A DNA stretch of 7,554 bases from Methanobacteriota archaeon. Its GTDB lineage: Archaea; Thermoplasmatota; Poseidoniia; Poseidoniales; SP79. The stretch lies in contig PAZI01000046.1 in assembly GCA_002715545.1 (NCBI GenBank), positions 8,909 to 16,462 on the forward strand, given 5' to 3'. Below the pieces are notes generated by a model. It searched no databases, was not told the origin of the DNA, and saw only the letters and a program-made list of their open reading frames with translations. This document shows, piece by piece, positions 1 through 7,397 of this stretch. A program made the translations under genes and the position numbers. The stretch's first letter is position 1; each line of letters opens with the position of its first letter.

Positions 1-96
1 CGGGTGATCTCATGCATCAAGGCTGCAGTTGTGCTACTTCAAGACCGCCTTAGTCATGATTGCATGTTTCTGGGACGTCCGTAGCGGAATCGTCTC

Positions 97-104
97 AATT
101 ATAG
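97..104 (+). promoter_or_regulatory. Weak TATA-like box upstream of the surface-protein gene
   Basis: An A/T stretch (AATTATAG) lies about 35 bases before the ATG at 137. If it is an archaeal TATA box, transcription would begin near base 126-130, giving a leader of roughly 10 bases. That agrees with translation from 137 and not from the ATG at 110. No clear BRE is visible. The remaining bases from 1 to 136 show no recognisable gene or RNA. The match is short and could be chance. Confidence 0.22.
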
Positions 105-136
105 GTGTGATGTACCTCCAAAGGGTGTTGAAGGCC

Positions 137-3100
137 ATGGCGCGGAGCACATCTTCCACTTTGGCGTCCCCAAAGGCTCGGGTTGGCTTTGCAGTTGTAC
201 TTCTTCTGATGATTGAACTTCTGGCAGTCATGGGGGGGCGCGTCACCCTCACAACTCTCGTATCTGCGCAAACAGACGTTAATGACGACGCTTGCTCTTC
301 GTTCAGTGGTGTTCCCCTATACAATAACAACAACATTGCCGATGGTCGCCGTCGTTGTGATGATTGGAATGATGCAGAGGATGGCACGCCGCTGTCTCAG
401 GAATGGGTTCAGGCAAAGTATACTTTCACGATGGCGAGCACGACAAGTATCACGATGGCTATTCAATGGGATATCCATGAGTTCAAGCGTGATGATCTTC
501 AGCTTGAAGGGGTCGACTTCGGTGATCTTCCGGACACCTCTGGTATTCCTGCCGATATCCTTCGCAACATGATGGATCAACCGGTTGCTGGCACGGATAC
601 TGTTGCAGACCTCTTGATATCCAATTCGAGAAGTGCTGTGGAAACCCTCATCACAGGTTTCGGAACTCAGACCAAACCTGTTGTCGTTTCCCTTCCTTCC
701 GACTCAGGTCAAAGCTTCCCTCCCGCATTCCTCAACAGTGGACATTCAAAGGATACTTCGTATGAGACGTCCGAGCCCAATAAGATGCCGAACAGCGTTT
801 ACCAACCCCCTGTTCGAATACTGATCAGCGCTGAGCTTGAACTCGACGCTGCTACCTTTGCCCTTACCGATGAGTTGAGCGATCCAGTCGAGTTGGAACG
901 CACATTGCGTGGCTTACTCGTGATGGGTTCTGAGGTGAGTACTCCGTTCACGATTTTCACACGACCAGGTCATTCTTCTGATTTCGATCTCCTTGCCCCT
1001 GCTTATGCAACTGTTCAATCAGCCTCTGCTGAGAATCCTTCAGTGACCTCGGAGGTGCAGGTTGCTGATACCGGTGCAAAGAAGGCACGCTGGGTCGTAG
1101 ATGCGTTGAACACCAATGAAGAGGTCACTGAGAATGTCTCGATGACCTTGGTTGCAGGTTCTCACCTTCCTGCTACGAAACCTGTCGACCTCGATCGTAA
1201 CGTCGATCAGGGCCTTGCTGTTGACATCACGTTGGACTTCTCTCAATCAGATGTGTATGCAACTTTGGCTTTCGCAATTGAGTTCAGGTACGTGGACAAT
1301 GTCACCATGGAGGCATGGAATCTCGACATGTTTGATACCGGTGGTAGAGGTACTTTGCCACTTGTGACTTCAGATGGGATGCGTATGGCCTATCACAGTG
1401 GCCTGCTTGAACTTGGGGCTATTAGTGAAGCAATACCGATGGATAGCCTCGTTAGCGGGATTCAGAGTTTCTCGACCGATACGATTCAGATGTCTCCCAT
1501 CAGTTGGGATGCCACGACCTTGAATTACACACACACTAGGGAGCAAGGGTGTTTGGAGGACAGTACTCCTGCGAATCCAATCTACTTCTGCACCGAAGGT
1601 GCTAACGCCATGAATTCGACCTTCCCATTGATCATGCGCTCATCTTCGAATACTTTCCAGATGAGCATTATCGACATGATACAAGGGCAATCAGATGCAG
1701 TTTCTGGACCGATTGATTTCAGCACTCTCAACACCAATGATCTGGAGTCGATCCTCAATGGTGGAATTGAGGTACAGACAGATCTTGGCACGTCGTTCTT
1801 CGACGATGCATTATCCGATGAACTCCCACCCACTGCAATCTCCATCAATATCAAACTACCCGGATGGGTGCAGACCAAAGATGGTGACAGAACGCTGACT
1901 TTATCTCGTGCAGTTGATGGTACATCGTCGAGTGTTGTTGGTGTCAAAGGTACGAACCCCTACGATTGTCGACCGAATTCAGTCAACATCTTCGAATGTG
2001 ATGCAATCACAAATTCGGAAGGCACGATATGCTACTCTAATGAGCCGACGTGCATGACATTGGAGGTTGCTATCGACTTCGATCAACTCAAAGTCAATGA
2101 GTGGTCGCAGGAGATTACGTTAGCACTAGGTGGATACGTTCAGTTCGATATCTATCGAATGGAGTTGCCTGATTTTGGTGACGAGAACATCACCTTTGAT
2201 GTGTTACCCTCTGACTTGTTACGGAAATTGATTGCCATTGCCAGTCGCGAGGGTGCCGGCGACGCGTTTGAGATTGATGTCCCCTCTTTCACAGGTGAAG
2301 GCAACAACAAACTTGCCCTCTCTAATGATGGCTTGGACGCGTTCTTCAATCAGATAGCGGGTGATATTCAGACCAATGTCCAAAGCATCGAACTTGGTGA
2401 TGGCTTCAATGCAGATCTCAGTGGTTTATCGTTCAGTGCCTCTCTTGAGTTCACAGAAGCGAGCCGGAGTACCACAATATCTGACCGGGAACCTATTCGC
2501 CTGAAGTTCCAGATGAACCGGGCTCAGCTCGCATTGGGGTATGCAGATGGTGCCTTGGTGCTTGATACGAGTGCCTCTTGGCTTCCGTCTGTTGGGCATG
2601 ACCTAGCGATGACCATGGCACAGAGTTTCCTGCCAGGAATGGCCCTTGAATCATCTACGACATCGGATCTTGAAGGCGTACCTATTCCTCCAGATGAGAC
2701 CACTATTCCGATTGCTGGCGTGAAACCAGTTGAATTCAGTATGGATGAGGGCACAGCCCCTATCGCTCCAATCGTGACTGTGAAAATAAAATTCCCAGAA
2801 GGAATCGGATTCAAGACATTCACTTCCTCTGAGGCCGGGTCTAGTCTTGACACAGTTGAAGGCCGCCAGCAACTTTCCTATCAGCTTCCTCATTGTGGAG
2901 GAAACCCTGGCTGTGCGACTGTGGATAATCTCGCTTTCTCCTTCGTTGTTTCTTGGTCATTCATCATGGGTGAATTGGGCGGATATGCTCTTGGTGCTGG
3001 CGGTATCGTTGCCGTATTCATCTTCTCGCGTGTACGTAAACGAAAACGTAAGGACGATCTTCTTCAGAAAGAGTATGAACGCGCTACCCGCACAAAGATG

Positions 3101-3229
3101 AGCGAGGCAGAGTTCCAGCGTCATGAATCTGCATCAGATGGTGGCATGTCTGCTCCACCTCCTCCGCCTGGAGGTGGCGGTGGTGGATGGGGAGATGATG
3201 ACAACTGGGGCGCCCACGACATGGCCTGA
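137..3229 (+). CDS. Large secreted surface protein anchored by a C-terminal membrane helix, function unknown
   Basis: The protein has 1030 residues and I do not recognise its family. The N-terminus has a basic stretch (K13, R15), a hydrophobic core at about 16-34 interrupted by E27, and a likely signal peptidase site after VSA (42-44). The long ectodomain is rich in alternating hydrophobic residues, suggesting beta-sandwich domains. It carries at least five N-x-S/T sequons and ten cysteines (53, 74, 472, 485, 611, 621, 632, 639, 920, 926), all outside the membrane part. Diverged repeats are visible: DFGD followed by PxD-hydrophobic-LR at 126-146 and 675-699, a weaker DF-containing relative at 526-540, and strand-like segments before a conserved proline at 565-575 and 877-887. 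A single membrane helix at about 947-964 is followed by the basic RVRKRKRK (965-972) and a cytoplasmic tail of about 58 more residues ending in five Pro, six Gly and a D/W-rich end. The in-frame start at 137 is preferred because it gives the best signal peptide; 110 is an alternative. A role in adhesion, substrate capture or envelope structure is possible but unproven. Confidence 0.88.
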   Translation: MARSTSSTLASPKARVGFAVVLLLMIELLAVMGGRVTLTTLVSAQTDVNDDACSSFSGVPLYNNNNIADGRRRCDDWNDAEDGTPLSQEWVQAKYTFTMASTTSITMAIQWDIHEFKRDDLQLEGVDFGDLPDTSGIPADILRNMMDQPVAGTDTVADLLISNSRSAVETLITGFGTQTKPVVVSLPSDSGQSFPPAFLNSGHSKDTSYETSEPNKMPNSVYQPPVRILISAELELDAATFALTDELSDPVELERTLRGLLVMGSEVSTPFTIFTRPGHSSDFDLLAPAYATVQSASAENPSVTSEVQVADTGAKKARWVVDALNTNEEVTENVSMTLVAGSHLPATKPVDLDRNVDQGLAVDITLDFSQSDVYATLAFAIEFRYVDNVTMEAWNLDMFDTGGRGTLPLVTSDGMRMAYHSGLLELGAISEAIPMDSLVSGIQSFSTDTIQMSPISWDATTLNYTHTREQGCLEDSTPANPIYFCTEGANAMNSTFPLIMRSSSNTFQMSIIDMIQGQSDAVSGPIDFSTLNTNDLESILNGGIEVQTDLGTSFFDDALSDELPPTAISINIKLPGWVQTKDGDRTLTLSRAVDGTSSSVVGVKGTNPYDCRPNSVNIFECDAITNSEGTICYSNEPTCMTLEVAIDFDQLKVNEWSQEITLALGGYVQFDIYRMELPDFGDENITFDVLPSDLLRKLIAIASREGAGDAFEIDVPSFTGEGNNKLALSNDGLDAFFNQIAGDIQTNVQSIELGDGFNADLSGLSFSASLEFTEASRSTTISDREPIRLKFQMNRAQLALGYADGALVLDTSASWLPSVGHDLAMTMAQSFLPGMALESSTTSDLEGVPIPPDETTIPIAGVKPVEFSMDEGTAPIAPIVTVKIKFPEGIGFKTFTSSEAGSSLDTVEGRQQLSYQLPHCGGNPGCATVDNLAFSFVVSWSFIMGELGGYALGAGGIVAVFIFSRVRKRKRKDDLLQKEYERATRTKMSEAEFQRHESASDGGMSAPPPPPGGGGGGWGDDDNWGAHDMA
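3155..3177. repeat. Inverted repeat inside the Pro/Gly tail coding region
   Basis: CCACCTCC (3155-3162) and GGAGGTGG (3170-3177) are exact reverse complements separated by seven bases. The transcript could form an 8-bp GC-rich hairpin about 50 bases before the stop codon. The arms encode the end of the proline run and the start of the glycine run, so the symmetry may simply follow from CCN and GGN codons. Because of its place near the convergent gene end, a role in 3'-end formation or mRNA stability cannot be excluded. Confidence 0.5.
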
Positions 3230-3238
3230 TTGAAATCG

Positions 3239-4975
3239 TCAGACATCTCTTGGATGTAGAGTGGTGTAGATTCGCTCTGCAAGCGTTGGTCCTATGGTCG
3301 GCACACGTGTAATCTGGTCTTTCGATGCTGCTTGAATGCCTTTGAGTCCCCCAAGATGTCTGAGTAACGTCTGAAGCCGCTTTGCTCCAAGACCTGGAAT
3401 GGTCTCGAGAGGGTCCTTCAGACTAGCTCGTGCACGCTGTTTGCGATGGAAAGTGTTGACGAAACGATGTGCTTCATCGCGTGCAGCGACAAGTAATCTC
3501 CCTGAAGAATCGATGTGCCAAGGATCGTTATCCAAGCGATGTAACACCTCCTCTCGTTTAGCAATGGCACACAGAAGGAATCGATCATTCAATCCATGAC
3601 CTTCCAATAGACTATGGATTGTGGCAAGATGTGTTACACCTCCATCAAGCAACATGACATCAGGCCATGAACTCTGACGTTTGAGCCATCTCCCGACAAC
3701 CTCTGCCATCATTCTCAGGTCGTCAGTCGCTTTTCCCTTGACCTTGTATGTCCGATAGGATCTCCTCTCTGGCCGTCCATTCTGGAAGACAACCATAGCT
3801 CCAACTCTGTGTTCACCCTGAATCTGTGCCATATCGAAGCAAACGAGTGTTTGTACTGTTTCGATACCTAACACCTCTGCAAGATCCGCAGCTGCCTTTG
3901 CCTCAATCGACCCCTTGGTCGAATTCCTGCTCCGTTGGAGGTGGATCTTTGCATTTTGGTCGGCTAGTGACCTCAAGGTTGCAAGATCGCCTCTCTGAGG
4001 AACTCTGACCTCAAATGAGATTCGTGCTGCAGCTTGGAGTTGATCGATGAAATCCTGATCGAGTGGTGTTGGAACAAGAAGTCGTTTTGGTGGTTGCTGA
4101 GCCATGTAATGAACATCAAGGGCCCGTTGGACAGTTTCGACAATATCTCCTCTGTGGATCATCGAATAATCCTGTTTTCCTTGGATGGTTCCATCGATAG
4201 CTTGGAGCACTGTGACCGTGGCCAAATCCCCTCTCTCTGCGAATCCGACAGCATCCGTGTCTTGATAGAAGCGACTTGAGACCACTTTCTGGGATAGCAT
4301 TCGTTCGATTCTTGCAATCAGATCACGCCGTTCTGCCGCCACTTCAAATGCCAGTTCCGCCGCCGCCGCCTCCATTTCTTTGATGATACGTTCACGGATG
4401 GTTGATGCATCTCCATCAAGGACTGCTGTCGCCGCCTGTACTTTCTTTGCATAACCATCTGGTTGCACGCATGGGCCGTGACATAGTCCGATATGCATCG
4501 ACAAGCAACCTTGTGGGAGTAGTTCAGAGCAATCCCTCACTCCGAATTCTCGTCGAATCAATTGAATCAGGCGTTTTGCCGTTCCTGCATCAGGGAATGG
4601 CCCCCAGACTCGTGCCTCTGCTGGTGGGTTTCTGGTGTACAGAATCCGTGGATGTTCATCTTTAGTGAGAGCGATCATGGGGTACGATTTGTCGTCTTTC
4701 AACATCGAGTTATATTGTGGCCGATACTTGCGAATCAATTGTCGTTCCAGAACAAGGGCATCTGATGGCGTGGAGGTCGCTATACAATCAACTGATTCTG
4801 CATCGCGGACAAGCAGGGGTACCATCTCCCGGTCATGGGAGGATGCGAAATAGGACCGCACTCTGTTTGACAGATTCGTTGCCTTACCGACATATAGAAC
4901 GCGTTCACGTTCATCTTTGAACATATAGACTCCCGATGAATTGGGCAGATCAAGGGATGAAGGGTCGAGGCCCAT
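3239..4975 (-). CDS. uvrC: UvrC, dual-incision nuclease subunit of nucleotide excision repair
   Basis: UvrC joins UvrB on damaged DNA and cuts the damaged strand on both sides of the lesion. The 578-residue protein has every expected module in order. The GIY-YIG nuclease at about 13-90 has GVY (15-17), YVG (28-30), R38 and E77. A four-cysteine cluster (C149, C157, C165, C169) matches the iron-sulfur site of the family. The UvrB-binding UVR helix pair lies at about 193-227. The RNase H-like nuclease has D381 in CFDMA, D418/D419, D444 in LLDGG and H503 in RDEAHRF, and a double helix-hairpin-helix lies at about 526-573. The start at 4975 leaves 14 residues before GVY, as in known UvrCs. The ATG at 5050 would add 25 residues with no resemblance to UvrC and overlap the divergent gene. 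The usual Ser-His after the first catalytic Asp region (FDxSH) reads Ala-Gln here (383-384). uvrA and uvrB are not in the window. The gene is tail-to-tail with the surface-protein gene across nine bases. Confidence 0.97.
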   Translation of the reverse strand: MGLDPSSLDLPNSSGVYMFKDERERVLYVGKATNLSNRVRSYFASSHDREMVPLLVRDAESVDCIATSTPSDALVLERQLIRKYRPQYNSMLKDDKSYPMIALTKDEHPRILYTRNPPAEARVWGPFPDAGTAKRLIQLIRREFGVRDCSELLPQGCLSMHIGLCHGPCVQPDGYAKKVQAATAVLDGDASTIRERIIKEMEAAAAELAFEVAAERRDLIARIERMLSQKVVSSRFYQDTDAVGFAERGDLATVTVLQAIDGTIQGKQDYSMIHRGDIVETVQRALDVHYMAQQPPKRLLVPTPLDQDFIDQLQAAARISFEVRVPQRGDLATLRSLADQNAKIHLQRSRNSTKGSIEAKAAADLAEVLGIETVQTLVCFDMAQIQGEHRVGAMVVFQNGRPERRSYRTYKVKGKATDDLRMMAEVVGRWLKRQSSWPDVMLLDGGVTHLATIHSLLEGHGLNDRFLLCAIAKREEVLHRLDNDPWHIDSSGRLLVAARDEAHRFVNTFHRKQRARASLKDPLETIPGLGAKRLQTLLRHLGGLKGIQAASKDQITRVPTIGPTLAERIYTTLHPRDV

Positions 4976-4985
4976 CCTTGAATCG

Positions 4986-5017
4986 CAATGCCTCAATGCA
5001 CTTGAAGGGCAATGCCC
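4986..5017. promoter_or_regulatory. Candidate operator: three CAATGC copies and an 11-base palindrome between divergent genes
   Basis: The 52-base gap between the chosen starts of uvrC and the STAND regulator contains CAATGC at 4986-4991, 4994-4999 and 5010-5015, spaced 8 and 16 bases apart. The last copy lies in the perfect palindrome GGGCA-A-TGCCC (5007-5017). No convincing TATA box is seen for either direction in this gap; a TATA-like ACATATAG lies at about 4921-4928, inside uvrC, in the plus direction. A binding site for the adjacent wHTH protein is a reasonable guess but nothing in the sequence proves it. Confidence 0.35.
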
Positions 5018-5027
5018 TGCACAGATT

Positions 5028-7160
5028 GTGACGGAGTTGGAGGATCGCATCCTTCGCCATCTTGCGCCTCTAACTAGGCGGTGGCGGAAAGCATGGGATG
5101 TTCCTCGCTCACTGACTCAACGTGGAATTGCAGATTCTCTTGGAATCGCACGTTCTTCTCTACATTATCCGCTGCAATCTCTTCAATCCAAATCGTTCAT
5201 CGATCGTCAGCAGGCCCACATTCTGGATGTCCCTGGTCGCAAGCAGACAGCATTCTTCCTCAGTGAGAAGGGACTTGCAGCAGCCGAATCTGGTGACTTT
5301 TTGAATCAACGTGCAATAATCATCGGACCGGCACCTGTTCGTACGGTTTTGGTAGGTCGAGATTCAGCGATTGAAGATGCCCTCGAGACTCTTGAACAGC
5401 ACCCTCATCTTGCCCTAGAGGGTCTTGCAGGAATTGGTCTGACGGCAGTTGGCCGTGAACTTGCTCATCTGTGGCTGGATACAGGCCGCAAGGTCCGATG
5501 GGCAACGATGTCTGATGGTGGTTTGAGTTCCCTTAGTCAGCATTGGTTCCCGGATCTCGAACCACTCGGAGCAGTAGATGCCCTCATTCATCGAATCATT
5601 TCGCGCCCAACCAATGAATCGTTGACCCTCTATGTCCTCGATGATGCGTTCCGTCTTCCTGCATCTTTGTTGGCTGAACTCAGCACTGCATTTGCAGAAC
5701 ATTCACGCAATCTAAGATTTCTCATCCTACATCGTTCTCCCGTTGAAATAGAAGTCCCGAGCATCCGTCTTGGAGAGCTCGATGATGAATCAGCTCGAAG
5801 CATGTTACCAGATGACCTTTCTGACGATCTCCTTGCCCACCTGCTCAAACTTGCAGGTGGACATCCCATGGCCCTCAGACTTCTCTCTCTTACCGATTCA
5901 GCAGAAGCTTCGACGTTGAATGAGTATGTGGCGACTGAATTGCTATCTGAGCTCAGCGATTCAGCTTCAGCTACCTTGACAGAGGTGTCTCTGGGGCCCC
6001 ATCAGACACCAGTGGATCATCTCATTCGCAATGAGGGTGTTGATGATCTCGACGCGAGAGCAGTCTTGAAATTCGGTCACATCGGGGCCAGCGTGCCCGC
6101 CTTCATCGGCTCTGCCCACCTCTCTGATATTGAGTGTGAGGCAGAACATGCTGAACTTGCCGAATCTCATGGCCAAGCATGGCAAGATGGTGATCGAAGG
6201 CCTACTCGTCGATCATTGTGGTTCCACCACCTTGTACGCTCGAATCAAGATGGTATCGAAGCTTGGCTGGAACAACATGGAGTTGCCCTTGCCTCCTCTC
6301 AGCCATTGGTGCTCACAGATATGGCACATAGTTCTGAATCCATCATTCCTAGGGTGCGTCGGTGGGTAGGTGAAGCCTATCTTGAATTGGGTGCACTTGA
6401 CGCCGCATCTCAGATTGTGGAATCTCTCACAGAACCTTCCTTGAGGCGCTCACTTGAACTCAGTCTTGCGCTGCATAAGGGTGATCTAGAGCACTGGAAT
6501 GATTTGATGGCCGCTGAGGAGATTACCCTTGATGGGCGTCAAAAGGCGGTAGCAGTCCTGAGACGTTGGACGAGAGCTTTGGAAGATAGGCTACCGGGGT
6601 CACCTCTCACTCTCTCTGCTAAACAGGCCGAGCGAGAGCTCGGTGACCTTGACATCTCTCATGACGATGCTCCACTCATGGTTGCAGTCGCCTCATTACG
6701 GCATGCCATGGCTTTGGAAACCAAGGACGAAGATCTCGCCTCAAGGATTCGCTCAGCTCTCGCCAGCATCGCTGGAAAGAACGATCCTCTCATACGTGAG
6801 CTTCAGTTACGTTCAGATCTTCGTTTTTCGAAAGGTGAGGATGCATCTCACCCTATCATCGCCTTGAGAGAGTTATCAGAACAGGTCACATCGCCTCTAC
6901 GCAGTGCCTCACTCAGATTGCTCCTTGCTTGCAACACGTCCTCTCCTTCTCCAGAAGAAATCCGTGTAATCCTCTCTCTTTCTGATGAAATGTCCGGCCC
7001 AGCCCGCCGTCTTCGGGCGAATGCCCTCTACTTGCTCGGTATCGTCGACTCAACAGTCAGGACTGAATCATGGCTTGAATCACGTCGTCTGTTCATGCTT
7101 GCCGGTTGCCCAGAGGCGTCGAAACAGGTAGGAAACCATCTTGTCGAAGAAATCAGATGA
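5028..7160 (+). CDS. wHTH-STAND predicted transcriptional regulator with a degenerate Walker A motif
   Basis: Predicted cytoplasmic DNA-binding regulator of 710 residues. Residues about 1-85 form a winged helix: SLTQRGIADSLGIARSSL (28-45) is the helix-turn-helix, and PGRKQTAFFLSEKG (69-82) is the wing. This resembles an archaeal group where a MarR-like wHTH precedes a STAND NTPase and helical repeats. The NTPase part opens with LVGRD (108-112). Walker A reads GLAGIGLT (132-139), with Leu138 where the lysine is expected. Walker B is YVLDD (D205, D206), and the STAND GxP-type motif is GGHP (277-280). From about 300 a second winged-helix-like region and then a long helical, TPR-like region run to the end. 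STAND proteins normally use nucleotide binding to switch between states; the missing lysine suggests weak or altered nucleotide use. The start is uncertain: no ATG exists in the N-terminal part. GTG at 5028 directly precedes the recognisable domain; TTG at 4941 would add 29 residues and overlap uvrC, and TTG at 5037 is also possible. Confidence 0.85.
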   Translation: MTELEDRILRHLAPLTRRWRKAWDVPRSLTQRGIADSLGIARSSLHYPLQSLQSKSFIDRQQAHILDVPGRKQTAFFLSEKGLAAAESGDFLNQRAIIIGPAPVRTVLVGRDSAIEDALETLEQHPHLALEGLAGIGLTAVGRELAHLWLDTGRKVRWATMSDGGLSSLSQHWFPDLEPLGAVDALIHRIISRPTNESLTLYVLDDAFRLPASLLAELSTAFAEHSRNLRFLILHRSPVEIEVPSIRLGELDDESARSMLPDDLSDDLLAHLLKLAGGHPMALRLLSLTDSAEASTLNEYVATELLSELSDSASATLTEVSLGPHQTPVDHLIRNEGVDDLDARAVLKFGHIGASVPAFIGSAHLSDIECEAEHAELAESHGQAWQDGDRRPTRRSLWFHHLVRSNQDGIEAWLEQHGVALASSQPLVLTDMAHSSESIIPRVRRWVGEAYLELGALDAASQIVESLTEPSLRRSLELSLALHKGDLEHWNDLMAAEEITLDGRQKAVAVLRRWTRALEDRLPGSPLTLSAKQAERELGDLDISHDDAPLMVAVASLRHAMALETKDEDLASRIRSALASIAGKNDPLIRELQLRSDLRFSKGEDASHPIIALRELSEQVTSPLRSASLRLLLACNTSSPSPEEIRVILSLSDEMSGPARRLRANALYLLGIVDSTVRTESWLESRRLFMLAGCPEASKQVGNHLVEEIR

Positions 7161-7386
7161 CCGCTCCAATCAACGTTCTTGTCTCTAAGATCCCTTCGAT
7201 TGTTCTTATATTCTCGACAATCAACGTTGTCAGTTCGACTTCTGAGTCAGCTTCGACACGGGCGAGGACATCGAATTCACCGAACAGACCCCAGCGATGC
7301 ACAACTTCGTCAAGTGCATCCAGTGATTCCCTCACCTGACGCTCAAAACCAGTTTTGGTCACGATTAATACGAATCCTGTTGTCAT
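7153..7386 (-). CDS. Stand-alone Lrp/AsnC effector-binding (RAM) domain protein
   Basis: This 77-residue protein consists only of the RAM domain found at the C-terminus of Lrp/AsnC regulators, a beta-alpha-beta-beta-alpha-beta ferredoxin-like fold that assembles into dimers and often octamers and binds amino acids or other small ligands between subunits. Visible hallmarks are strand 1 (FVLIVTK, 5-11), helix 1 (about 14-25), the conserved G-x-F/Y-D turn GEFD (36-39), strand 3 (VLARVEA), helix 2 (about 50-62) and the last strand (TRTLIGAVI). There is no DNA-binding helix-turn-helix and no room for one. The length matches known archaeal stand-alone RAM proteins. It follows a paralogous RAM gene by nine bases and is probably co-transcribed and translationally coupled. 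Its stop codon overlaps the last eight bases of the convergent STAND gene. Ligand and partner are unknown. Confidence 0.9.
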   Translation of the reverse strand: MTTGFVLIVTKTGFERQVRESLDALDEVVHRWGLFGEFDVLARVEADSEVELTTLIVENIRTIEGILETRTLIGAVI

Positions 7387-7392
7387 TCACAT

Positions 7393-7397
7393 TCCTC
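7393..7397 (-). promoter_or_regulatory. Ribosome binding site overlapping the upstream stop codon
   Basis: On the minus strand GAGGA begins inside the TGA stop of the upstream RAM gene, and its GAGG core sits seven bases before the ATG at 7386. This supports that start and suggests that ribosomes ending the upstream gene re-initiate on the downstream one. Confidence 0.6.

Noticed and set aside
29..136. Longer N-terminus for the surface protein from the upstream in-frame TTG or ATG codons
   Set aside because: It would bury the signal peptide behind 9-36 residues with no conserved look; the ATG at 137 gives a normal signal sequence.
319..342. Short AAC/AAT run encoding four asparagines, considered as a microsatellite
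   Set aside because: Only four Asn codons with mixed AAT/AAC use; too short to be a meaningful repeat.
34..387. Minus-strand open frame of 117 codons at the start of the surface-protein gene
   Set aside because: It lies opposite the signal peptide and early ectodomain of the surface protein, and its translation shows no domain-like pattern.
2524..2853. Minus-strand open frame of 109 codons opposite the end of the surface-protein ectodomain
   Set aside because: The plus-strand frame is continuous and has the repeat and cysteine pattern; the reverse frame has no recognisable motif.
3155..3177. Hairpin as a rho-independent terminator for the surface-protein gene
   Set aside because: No T-run follows, it lies inside the coding region, and archaeal termination usually relies on T-tracts without a hairpin.
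4034..4279. Plus-strand open frames within uvrC, here and at 4402-4920
   Set aside because: uvrC is unmistakable on the minus strand through all of these; the plus frames are shadows with no family resemblance.
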